The position numbers were made by a program, and so were the translations under genes. DNA of 64,000 nt from Coemansia sp. RSA 487 (lineage: Eukaryota; Kickxellomycota; Kickxellomycetes; Kickxellales; Kickxellaceae): the NCBI GenBank assembly GCA_027577595.1, contig JANBRJ010000005.1, positions 248,001 to 312,000 on the forward strand, given 5' to 3'. Shown in pieces: positions 10,036 to 18,397 of the stretch. The notes beneath the pieces were generated by a model. It had not been told where the DNA came from. It made no database searches and worked only from the letters and a program-made list of their open reading frames with translations. The first letter of the stretch is position 1, and each line of letters begins with the position of its first letter.

Positions 10036-11820
10036 TCAGAATCCGCGACGCTGGAATGCATTTGCAAATGGCGACTGTGGAGCTGCTGACGCAGCTCCAA
10101 ACGATGAAGCCTGTTGACCTCTGTTCCCCAAGGACGAGCCCTGTGGCTTACGCAGATTGCCCATAGGCGTGCCAAAAGTTGATGTCGCTGGCGGAGCCAC
10201 CGGGTCATTGACAAACGCGCCAGGTATTGTAGGAATTGATCCGCCAGATGCCGCTAGTTCGCTGTCATCTCCATACGAGTCTGTCGTGTTCACACCACCA
10301 TATGCACCAGTCAGAGATGACTGCGCCGACGCTACGTCCTGGTACACACGCTGCGCGGTCTTGACACGGTCCTGCAGCTGCGTGGTCTGCGAATCAACCC
10401 ACTCTAGCGACGTCAGATGCGCATTGAGAATCTCGACTATCTGCGCAAATGGATCAGCTGCGCCCCTCTGGCCATCAGCGTCACCAGAGCTGCTGCCACC
10501 GGCTGTGGACGAGCTGGCATTGGAGATGCCATTGACGTCTTCGACAAGCGTGGTTAGGCGGCGCGCGAGCTCGTCAAGCTGCGTGTTGAGCCGCTCGGCC
10601 GACGAGTACACATGGTCGCGCTCCTCATCAGCAGTCATTGCCACGCCCTTGGTGCCAGTCGGCCGCGTCGTAGTCTTGTGCACAATGTCCTGGATGCGAC
10701 CCTCGTATGTGTCCAGCAGGTTCTGTAGCGCCGTTTGCTGGCCCTCCATGTGCTCCAGGCTCTGGTCAAGCGCCGCCTGCTCGGCCTCCACGCCCATCGT
10801 CGCCTCATACAGCTCCGTGATCCGCTTACCCTGCTGCACAAGCGCACGGTCCCAGTACCCAACCGTGTTCGCCTGCGTATGGAACGTACGTGTCTGCGTC
10901 GCCAGCTCCGACGTCCACATTTGCGCAATCTCCTCCAATGTCTTTCCCCGCAACGCCGCGTTTGCCAGATCTACAGAGCTATCCTTCTTGGACGCGTCAT
11001 CGCCCAGATTTTCTGTCGTGGATACGCCGGTTGGCTTAGACAGAATGCCTGTGCTCTTCTCAGCCGACGTAGTCGCTGCTGCTGTCGATTCACTACTGAC
11101 TGCTGGTGCGGTAGAAAGCTTGAATCCCCCAAGACCCGTGCCGCTTGTTGGGTTCGCCGCGCTTGCAGCAGTAGTGGTCGCTGCAGATGATGCAAGCGAG
11201 AATGGTGCCGCTGGTTTGGTCTCCGCAGCCGATGCCGCAGATGCTGTGCCGAACCCACTAAAGCCTAATCCGCCACCAGACATCGATGCAGTTGGAGCAG
11301 CAGAGGTTGTTGCGCCAAAAATTGACCCTGATGCCGTTGAGGCTGATGCAGCCGGCACCGATGTATTCGCTGCAAACGATACGGCAGGCGGCTTGCTAGT
11401 GTTGAAGAGGCTGTTGCCTCCCGCACCACCAAGGGTCGAGCCTGACCCCTGTGCCCCAGATCCCGTGCCAAAAAGGCTTGTCCCGCTGCTTCCTGCCGAT
11501 GAAGTTCCAAAGGAGAATGCGCCCGACGGCTTGGATGTCTCTGGTTTGCTAGCGGTTGTGCCAAAAATGCTGCTGCCACCTGCCCCGCTGCTGCCGCTGG
11601 CAGTCGGTGTGCCAAACGCAAAAGCCGTGGGCGCTGGTTTGGGCGCTACTCCTCCTGCAGCGCTGGCACTTGTGGTATTGGTGTTACTGGGTGTGCTGAA
11701 GATATTGCTGGCGCTGCCAGTTCCAGCCGATGCGCCAAAGCTTGTGGTGGGCTTGTTTCCTCCCAAATTGAACCCAAATCCACCGCTGTTACTATTGTTG
11801 TTACCTGTACCGCCAAACAT
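10036..11820 (-). CDS. NSP1: Nucleoporin Nsp1/Nup62
   Basis: 594 residues. Residues 1-270 are a Ser/Thr/Ala/Gly-rich FG domain with repeated FG, SLFG and FGTxxA units starting MFGGTG, the disordered mesh that fills the nuclear pore and binds transport receptors. From about residue 290 (LRGKTLEEIAQMWTSELATQ) begins the Nsp1 C-terminal coiled-coil domain, continuing through YWDRALVQQGKRITELYE to about 510. This domain anchors the protein in the Nup62-Nup58-Nup54 and Nup82 complexes. A final 80-residue tail again contains FG motifs and ends QRRGF, which is unusual: most Nsp1 proteins end at the coiled coil. The gene appears intronless. The complementary strand is open for 563 codons over the same stretch; I regard that as a by-product of biased codon use. 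Confidence 0.93.
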   Translation of the reverse strand: MFGGTGNNNSNSGGFGFNLGGNKPTTSFGASAGTGSASNIFSTPSNTNTTSASAAGGVAPKPAPTAFAFGTPTASGSSGAGGSSIFGTTASKPETSKPSGAFSFGTSSAGSSGTSLFGTGSGAQGSGSTLGGAGGNSLFNTSKPPAVSFAANTSVPAASASTASGSIFGATTSAAPTASMSGGGLGFSGFGTASAASAAETKPAAPFSLASSAATTTAASAANPTSGTGLGGFKLSTAPAVSSESTAAATTSAEKSTGILSKPTGVSTTENLGDDASKKDSSVDLANAALRGKTLEEIAQMWTSELATQTRTFHTQANTVGYWDRALVQQGKRITELYEATMGVEAEQAALDQSLEHMEGQQTALQNLLDTYEGRIQDIVHKTTTRPTGTKGVAMTADEERDHVYSSAERLNTQLDELARRLTTLVEDVNGISNASSSTAGGSSSGDADGQRGAADPFAQIVEILNAHLTSLEWVDSQTTQLQDRVKTAQRVYQDVASAQSSLTGAYGGVNTTDSYGDDSELAASGGSIPTIPGAFVNDPVAPPATSTFGTPMGNLRKPQGSSLGNRGQQASSFGAASAAPQSPFANAFQRRGF

Positions 11821-12081
11821 TCTTAATCAAGTCAATGGTTTAGTATAAAATTAGATATAAATAGCTTGTGAATATAGATTGGCCAAGCCGTTTCTTTTTT
11901 TGCTTGACGCGTTAGGCTCTAGAGCAAATAAAAATTTCAATAGAAAAGAAAAATTGAAGGAAACATAAAACTGGAAAAAGAAATAAAGAAAATTGTAAAC
12001 AAAAAGGAAGAAATCGATTTATTTTCTTACGTCCAGGCTGACAAAGAAAAAAAAGAGAAAAAACGAAAATGCAAACAGAGG

Positions 12082-15000
12082 CTAATCTGATCCGTGCGAG
12101 CTGGTGACGGGCTCATATGCGAAACTAACGAGCCAGACGCAGTAGCTCAGGCAAAGAATGGAGCCCTTGAAGTAGTTGGCCTTGCCTTCGATCAGCATGT
12201 AAGTGAGTAGGAAGACGCAGAACAGCGCAGCAATCAGGTCCCAGAGCGGAAACAGCAGCGCAAAGACGTATGCGCTCGGGTCAGTCGGCAAGTGGCCCTC
12301 TGCTGGGCTGCCCGACATCAGTGAGCGCACCGCCGACGGGCTTGCCATGAAGCGCGCAAAGGCGTTGCGGATTCCTCCGCCAGCTGCAGCTGCCGCACCG
12401 CCCTTTGTCAGCAGTGCGTTGGGAAGCTGCGTGACAAAGTCTGGGACACCGTAGAACGCGCTGAAGAAGACAAGGATCGGGATCTGCAGCAGAACTACCT
12501 GGACCGTGTACGCGTTCGAGATCTCGATCGACAGGGCAATGTTGTTCTGCACCGCAAAGGCAATGGCGTTGAGGAACTCGGTGACGTTTGGCACCAGCGC
12601 AAATAGCGTCAGCCCAATGTACTTTTCCTTGATGCCAAGGCCCTGGATGACCACATCGACGGTGTCGACAAGAACCTCTGCGATGAGCGAGAACAGAACC
12701 GTGCACGAACACAGAATGAACGCAGACTTGGTCTTGCTCCAGTTGGGTGCATCGTGTCCGCCGCCCTCACCTGTGCCAACGCCGTCAGCTACGCGATCCA
12801 GGAGCGACAAGTCTGGGAGCTGATCATCGGGATCTGCTGCAAGCACGCGTGGCAGCTCCGAGAGTCGTGGGACATTCGGAAGCGACGAGGGTGCATCTGC
12901 AGGATGGTGCCCTGCCGAGACGCTATTGCCGCCACCGTGGCTGACACTGTGGCGGTGGTGGTGGTGCTGGTAGTGGTGTTGCATGGGTGGGATCGTGGAA
13001 GAGCTACGTGAGATGCGTGGCGGCTTTCTGGGCGACACTGTTGATAAAGGAGCGCTCTGCGTATTCTCACTAGGGGATATCAAGGAGGACAGAGTGCCCC
13101 CCTCCTCGACTGTGTGTGGCTCCAGTGTTACATCTGCGTGGCTGTCCCCACTCGCTGCAGGAACGCCTTCTAAATGTGCGGGCTGCTCAGCGGCCGGTCC
13201 CTGTCCAGCTATCTGCGAGGAGCGCTGTAGGCGCTGGCGAACGACGTCGGGACCAAGCGTACGGCGGAACAGCTCCAAAACATGGCGGACAATGGGGTTT
13301 GATGTCTGTCCACTTGAGTAGATGTGCTTGACATGCGTCTTTAGCGAGAACCACAGGGCAATGAGATACGAGAGGGGCAGGATGGCCGTGCAAAAGTACA
13401 TGAACGGCTTTACCGTTTCCTGGTAGAATGGGTCGTCAAGGAGATCCAGGCTAAGGCGCCTGCAGCGGCGAGTCGCACCGACGCCAACGACAGGCTCGTC
13501 CTCGCACTCAAACTCGGGCACGGCAAACGTGTGGTAGAATAGCGTTGGCGCAAACGCACCGATAATTGACATGATGACCAGTGTGGCTGTTACCTCGGCG
13601 CTCTTGGCATTGAAGCGCTGCACCTTGTGCTTTATTCCTCCAGCGATCATGCTTGTTCCAGGCATCAGCATCAGGCCTGCCAAAAGAGATCCGATAAGTG
13701 CGCCCTCGACAAGCCGCGCCTTGCCCTGCGTCAATGCAATCGAATACAAAATCACTTCGATAATCGATCCAAACGTCGCGTTGATCACAGCTCCCATACC
13801 AAGCGACGACTGTGCACTGATGGAGCTCACAGCCTGTCCGATAAAGTACGCAAGCGGAATCGTAGACACAAGGCACAGCGGGAAGAGCACGGCTGGTTGG
13901 ACCAGGAAGTGCTGGTGGCTGGTTAGTGGTGCAATAACAAACGCTGCAACCAGCACAAAGACTGCGACAGAGAGCATGTTGTAGAACAGGATGTTGACAC
14001 CGTCAACTGTGTACTTGTAGTAGTACCAGCCGATCGCCTCGTTGGTGCATAAGAGAACCGTGGGCGCCGGCTGCTCGATGACGGCAGTCTCGGCAGACGA
14101 GTCGTGTTCGCTGTCTGCAGGCTGAGGCTCACCATGGCCACCTACAAGCAGTGCAATATCTGGATCGGCTGCCTGGGCAGCAGCAACCTTTACCGTGGGC
14201 AGGTCGCCAGAGCGGAAGTGGAGGGACAGCGGGTCGCGCCAAAGGTAGCGCGCCAGCGTGTGTGTAAGCTTACCCATCGGAATGGAGAACACTGCGAACC
14301 AGGATGCTGCCGAAACGATTATAAGGATCGGGTTGAGAACGACAGTCAGTATTATGTAGTAAATCGCACGCCCAAGCACGGTCTGCTTTCTAAAGCGAGT
14401 GTGGTAAGTGGAAGCGCCAGGTCTTGGCGACAGCACGGATTCGGAACCAAGGTGGCGGCCAGATAAGAGTGGTGCCTCCTCGTTACCATCATCGCCTTCG
14501 TCGTCATCGCCGTCGTTTGCCTGGCGCAAAACCGATGCTGTACTTGCGTCTCCAGTCCCTGGAGCGCCGTCGTCTGCAAGAGAAACGGTGCTCATTGAGC
14601 AGCGGTTCAGTTGGTGAGCATTGTCCTTGATGCGCTCAACATAGCGACCAAAAGGCCAGAACAGGTACCACCCAAGACCAGCAACCACACGTGCATAGTA
14701 CCTTCCGCCAAAGGGAACGACCAGGAGTATGGCGGCAACCACAAGACACACGGCCATCAGCCACCAACCAGCAAGAAGCATCCATGCAATGTTTCCGGGC
14801 TTGAGATACAGCTTCTCTGAGCGCAGCGGGCGCGCATGCAGCGCCAGGAAAGCCGCTCTGGTGACAGAGCGCGACTTCTTGTACAGCGCCGGCTTCCAGA
14901 TAGGCAGGCCAAACGGATGACGCGTATTCAGCGCCTCCTGCCGCGCGCGTACGTTGGTTCCGTCGTCGCCGTCCTCAATCAGGTTGTCGTCGGTGGATTC

Positions 15001-15549
15001 GGATGACTCGTTTGTTGTCGACCTGCGCCGCCTGCGATCGTCTTCGGGGCTCTCCGACCCTGCAGACCCGTTGCCATCTTCGTCGCCCGAGGCCACTGGA
15101 TGGTCAATGAAAACCTGCTTGCGTCGACCAGCGGTGCTGCGGAGAAGTATCGGAAGGTTCTGCGCCGACATTCTGCGGGCGGAGGACGGCTGATTCTGGT
15201 GCGATGTGCTTCCAGGCGTGTATGAACGGCGGTGGTGCCGGTGCCGGTGATGGTGCTTGCTTCCGCCAGGATCAGCGTATTCGACAGAGTAATCGCTTGC
15301 AGTCGAGCACGAGGCCGACCCAGACTCGCTGAAGCTTCCGTCAGAGGACTCGCCGCTGTGCTCGTCCTGCTGCTTGCCCTTTCCAGACGACCCGCGATAC
15401 AGGGCAGTGGTGGACTGGTGGGTGCGGCGATGGTGCTTGTGTCTGGATTGATGATGCTGGGAACGATGGTGATGCTGGTCCTGGGAAGGGTGCTCTGTTG
15501 GGGTGCGAGATGGTGCCCCACAGTCCGCTGTGTTCTGGAGTGGTGTCAT
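12082..15549 (-). CDS. VNX1: Vnx1-type vacuolar monovalent cation/H+ exchanger (CaCA superfamily)
   Basis: 1155 residues. The two exchanger halves are at about 500-770 and 955-1155. They carry the family alpha repeats in divergent Vnx1 form: FGSIIEVILYSIALTQGK followed by EGALIGSLLAGLMLMPG in the first, and LIAEVLVDTVDVVIQGLG with ALVPNVTEFLNAIAFA in the second. Yeast Vnx1 exchanges Na+ or K+ for protons at the vacuole. Upstream, hydrophobic blocks near residues 245-300 (ending WYLFWPFGRYVER) and 390-455 resemble duplicated YccF domains, also described at the N-terminus of the Vnx1 group. Residues 1-200 and the cytosolic loop at about 800-950 are low complexity, with His/Ser runs. It is longer than the 908-residue yeast protein because of those loops. 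Ion specificity (Ca2+ versus Na+/K+) is not provable here. Confidence 0.85.
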   Translation of the reverse strand: MTPLQNTADCGAPSRTPTEHPSQDQHHHRSQHHQSRHKHHRRTHQSTTALYRGSSGKGKQQDEHSGESSDGSFSESGSASCSTASDYSVEYADPGGSKHHHRHRHHRRSYTPGSTSHQNQPSSARRMSAQNLPILLRSTAGRRKQVFIDHPVASGDEDGNGSAGSESPEDDRRRRRSTTNESSESTDDNLIEDGDDGTNVRARQEALNTRHPFGLPIWKPALYKKSRSVTRAAFLALHARPLRSEKLYLKPGNIAWMLLAGWWLMAVCLVVAAILLVVPFGGRYYARVVAGLGWYLFWPFGRYVERIKDNAHQLNRCSMSTVSLADDGAPGTGDASTASVLRQANDGDDDEGDDGNEEAPLLSGRHLGSESVLSPRPGASTYHTRFRKQTVLGRAIYYIILTVVLNPILIIVSAASWFAVFSIPMGKLTHTLARYLWRDPLSLHFRSGDLPTVKVAAAQAADPDIALLVGGHGEPQPADSEHDSSAETAVIEQPAPTVLLCTNEAIGWYYYKYTVDGVNILFYNMLSVAVFVLVAAFVIAPLTSHQHFLVQPAVLFPLCLVSTIPLAYFIGQAVSSISAQSSLGMGAVINATFGSIIEVILYSIALTQGKARLVEGALIGSLLAGLMLMPGTSMIAGGIKHKVQRFNAKSAEVTATLVIMSIIGAFAPTLFYHTFAVPEFECEDEPVVGVGATRRCRRLSLDLLDDPFYQETVKPFMYFCTAILPLSYLIALWFSLKTHVKHIYSSGQTSNPIVRHVLELFRRTLGPDVVRQRLQRSSQIAGQGPAAEQPAHLEGVPAASGDSHADVTLEPHTVEEGGTLSSLISPSENTQSAPLSTVSPRKPPRISRSSSTIPPMQHHYQHHHHRHSVSHGGGNSVSAGHHPADAPSSLPNVPRLSELPRVLAADPDDQLPDLSLLDRVADGVGTGEGGGHDAPNWSKTKSAFILCSCTVLFSLIAEVLVDTVDVVIQGLGIKEKYIGLTLFALVPNVTEFLNAIAFAVQNNIALSIEISNAYTVQVVLLQIPILVFFSAFYGVPDFVTQLPNALLTKGGAAAAAGGGIRNAFARFMASPSAVRSLMSGSPAEGHLPTDPSAYVFALLFPLWDLIAALFCVFLLTYMLIEGKANYFKGSILCLSYCVWLVSFAYEPVTSSHGSD

Positions 15550-17415
15550 AGCTGTTGTTTGCAGTAGCTATTGGTCCTCCTCCACCTTCAGCCGCTGCTG
15601 TCTATGGCAATGTAATAGAAAGCCTTTATTTGTGGCGCGTGTTGGCTTATTTAAAAGCCAAGTGCTACTTGCGTCTGTGCCCGCTTAACAGTACAGATAA
15701 TAGAGAAATGCGAACTAACAGATGGCAAATAAATGGGTTGGTGCTCTATGAAGAAAATAAGAAATAATACATAAAGGCAGGTAAGATATGCAGCGGTTGT
15801 TACGGAGCGGAAAACAAAAAAGAAAAGGAAAACTGCTTTGCTTTGTGGGCTTTTGATTTTTCTTTACGCATTCAATCAATGTATGGATCTTAGCAGTGAT
15901 ATTGTTGATGGAAACCAATGTCACCTGGCTTTGTACCGCCACTCTTCTGATTCGAAAATTGGTTGGCTGATGAACTGTTGATGGAAAAGCAGTTATTTCG
16001 GCGAGCTCCGGTGTGTTATACCCCCACAACGATGACGCCATCGATATACCAGCTGTTGGCCGCTCCTTGTGCTAAAAAGCCCAAGAGCTGGTACAACCTT
16101 GGACGGCTTTTCTAACTCTTTGTTGATCTTTTCTGCATCTAGGTGACACGATAATAGATAGCAACCACAACATGGCACTTTGTAGACATGTAGAGTGTGG
16201 AGAAGCTTGGTTGCACTATTTCAGCGAAAGCAATTGTCAGGAATGGCTCCAACACGATAGAGGGGATTATTTGTGCGCGATAAAAAAGATTTGGCTATTT
16301 TCCATTGTGCCTTTGTCAGCAACACACGCGCACGGCCACCTGAAACTGTCAGATGAGCCGCAAGAACATCAGTACATTTTGTGTCTCGTTACTGCATATT
16401 TGCATTCATTGTTTCCATTGTTTTCTCTCCTGAAATGCTTTGAAGCAGTATAAAAGGAAAACCACCTGGAGATATCATTCAGCAGCTGCTTGCTTATTTT
16501 GAAAGGCTGATCTTTATCAGCAATATCATTGGCATAAATGGTGACAATACCTGGCATATATTAAATGGATGAATTTTGTTTTGGAGAATCTCACCATTGA
16601 CAAATAAACCACGTTTTTGTGCATAATTCAGTGGTATTGTAGACGCTCAGAACCAGCTCCATAAATGGACATATGTGAGAGTCGCAGTTGCTTGTTTTGG
16701 AACAACCCATCCCAAAAATAAAAAATATCAAACTTTTATTTAGCGGGGCTGATATCTGTTGCAATGGTATGTTGCACTAAAGTATTATTTTCTATTTTGC
16801 TCTTGTTTTAATCGAAACAAAACAACGTTCCAAATACAGCACCATTGTTTGCCTCTTTTAATGTTAAAAATATCAACGACAAAATAAAGGGGAAATAGCA
16901 TGACGCCACCATATCAGTTACAAATTATCGTAAATTGGTCTCCACTCAATATAAAAATATTTATAGATAAGCTATCGATTGTTCGGGCAAACTGCTGCGT
17001 TTATCGAGCTGACATTTTTAGTGAAAAAGACACATCTGCTTCAGCAAAAAGTATTATGTTGCCGACTAATGAAATATTATCAACAAACAGACGGCTTTAC
17101 TTATGATAAAAGTAAACAGCTACCAATAGTTTGCACATTAATGCTACAGCCACACTGATTCGCCTGTAGGAAAAGCAGGAAAAGCGAGCAAGGTAGCAGA
17201 GAAAAAACAGTGTCGTTTTCGTTAGTCAGAGTATACAATTAATCTGATCACAAAATCAAATCACGATTTCGATTGTCAATAATATGAGTAAAGGAAAAAT
17301 AGTGGTGGATGGATACGCCTAAGGCTGAAGGCAGAACCATCAATTATAAACCTTTCCCCCTCTTTCTGACCGTATATTTCTATACTTCCTTTATATTGAC
17401 AATTCATAGTTGAAA
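15550..17415. other. Gene-poor AT-rich stretch upstream of RPL14
   Basis: About 1.9 kb without a recognisable gene. Base composition shifts to AT-rich after about 15700. Small frames (for example at 15715-16041 and 16172-16453) have no domain signature or coding-like composition. The last 120 bases act as the RPL14 promoter, with a TATA box at 17345 and an ATGGATAC element at 17309. Confidence 0.5.
17345..17350 (+). promoter_or_regulatory. TATA box of RPL14
   Basis: TATAAA about 66 bases before the ATG at 17416, followed by a pyrimidine-rich leader. Position fits a core promoter. Confidence 0.5.
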
Positions 17416-18397
17416 ATGGTGCGTAGTTCGATAAACGGAGACATAGACATTATATTGGTGATGGATTCGTGTTGACAGAGAAAGGGAGAGACGGACCAAA
17501 GACGGAAAAGCGCAAAAGAGCATCCATGGATGAACCTGGTGAATCCATCATGCATGTTGTTACATGGATGGATTCGGCTATTTGAATCTATTGCCATCTT
17601 GACGGTGGCATTATCCGTTCTGGATAGCACGTAAATGAAAGATGGAATGCGAAATTCATTTTTATTTGCTCAAATTCGAATTCCAGGGCATTCGTAGGGA
17701 TGCACTTTTTGCTTTCTAGTAGAACTGCCTTACTTGTCCCGAATTCGCAATAGACTAGCGGCCAAACAACAGAAAATGAAGGCCGAATGCAATTCTCTGC
17801 AACCCATTGAGCGGAAAAAACTGCTTGCGGACAAGCTCTACGTTATATCCCCCTTTCTCTCTTGTCCACGACGACTTTAGGCGTATGAAATAGCATGAGC
17901 AGTAGCGAGACAGTGCGACTAACTTTTATGTGCGCTTTTTTGTCTGAATTCAATTTTTTTGTGATACGTTGTATTTTCTGTAGCCGGGTTCCTTCAAGCG
18001 TCTTGTTGAGGTTGGCCGCGTTGTTCTGATCAACCGCGGAAGCGATTCAGGCAAAATTGCCACCATTGTCGAGATTGTTGACCACAGACGCGCAATCATT
18101 GATGGTCCGACCACCGACGTTAAGCGCCAGGTGATTCCCTTCAGCAACGTCGTCCTTACCGACATTGTTGTCAAGAGCCTCCCCCGCGGCATCGGAAGCA
18201 AACGCCTTGCCGCGTTCCTCGAGAAGAACCAAGTTGTCGAGGCATGGCAAAAGTCCGGCTGGGCCCAGAAGCTCGCTACTCGCCAGCGCCGCGCAAACAT
18301 GTCCGATTTTGACCGTTTCAAGCTCATGCGCCTGAAGAAGCAGCAGCGTGACATTGTTGACCGCCAGGTTGCTCTGCTCAACAAGGAGCGCGCATAA
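17416..18397 (+). CDS. RPL14: Ribosomal protein eL14 (two exons)
   Basis: Large-subunit ribosomal protein eL14. Exon 2 (17984-18397) encodes PGSFKRLVEVGRVVLI and then DGPTTDVKRQVIPFSNVVLTD, the KOW-like core of eL14, and ends RQVALLNKERA. It lacks a start codon. The acceptor TTTTCTGTAG lies directly before it and a CTAAC branch-like sequence is at 17919-17923. An ATG followed by donor GTGCGT at 17416-17418 supplies Met in frame. The spliced product is 138 residues, as in yeast Rpl14. Exon 1 is thus only the initiation codon, with a 565-bp intron carrying repeated ATGGATTC elements and a hairpin. Exon 2 is certain; the exon 1 assignment is inferred but is supported by a TATA box 66 bases upstream and by the parallel structure of RPS24. 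Confidence 0.88.
17541..17575 (+). repeat. Hairpin inside RPL14 intron 1
   Basis: Left arm 17541-17557 and right arm 17562-17575 pair over 14 base pairs with a 3-base bulge (ATG) and a 4-base loop (TGTT). The arms contain GAATCCATC and GATGGATTC, the same element repeated elsewhere around both ribosomal-protein genes. It could fold in the pre-mRNA; function is unknown. Confidence 0.55.

Larger units (their letters stand above)
17308..17575. promoter_or_regulatory. Cluster of ATGGATWC elements at RPL14 promoter and intron 1
   Basis: Four copies of the element shared with RPS24: GATGGATACGCCT at 17308-17320 (upstream of the ATG), GATGGATTCG from 17460, GAATCCATC at 17541-17549 (reverse) and GATGGATTCGG from 17567. 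The last two face each other and form the arms of a hairpin. The 12-mer ATGGATACGCCT is identical in the two genes. A regulatory role is inference. Confidence 0.45.

Noticed and set aside
10157-11848. 563-codon open frame on the plus strand opposite NSP1
   Set aside because: It is the mirror of a low-complexity FG-repeat gene with biased codons, which removes stops from the complementary frame. The product has no domain, and NSP1 explains the stretch fully.
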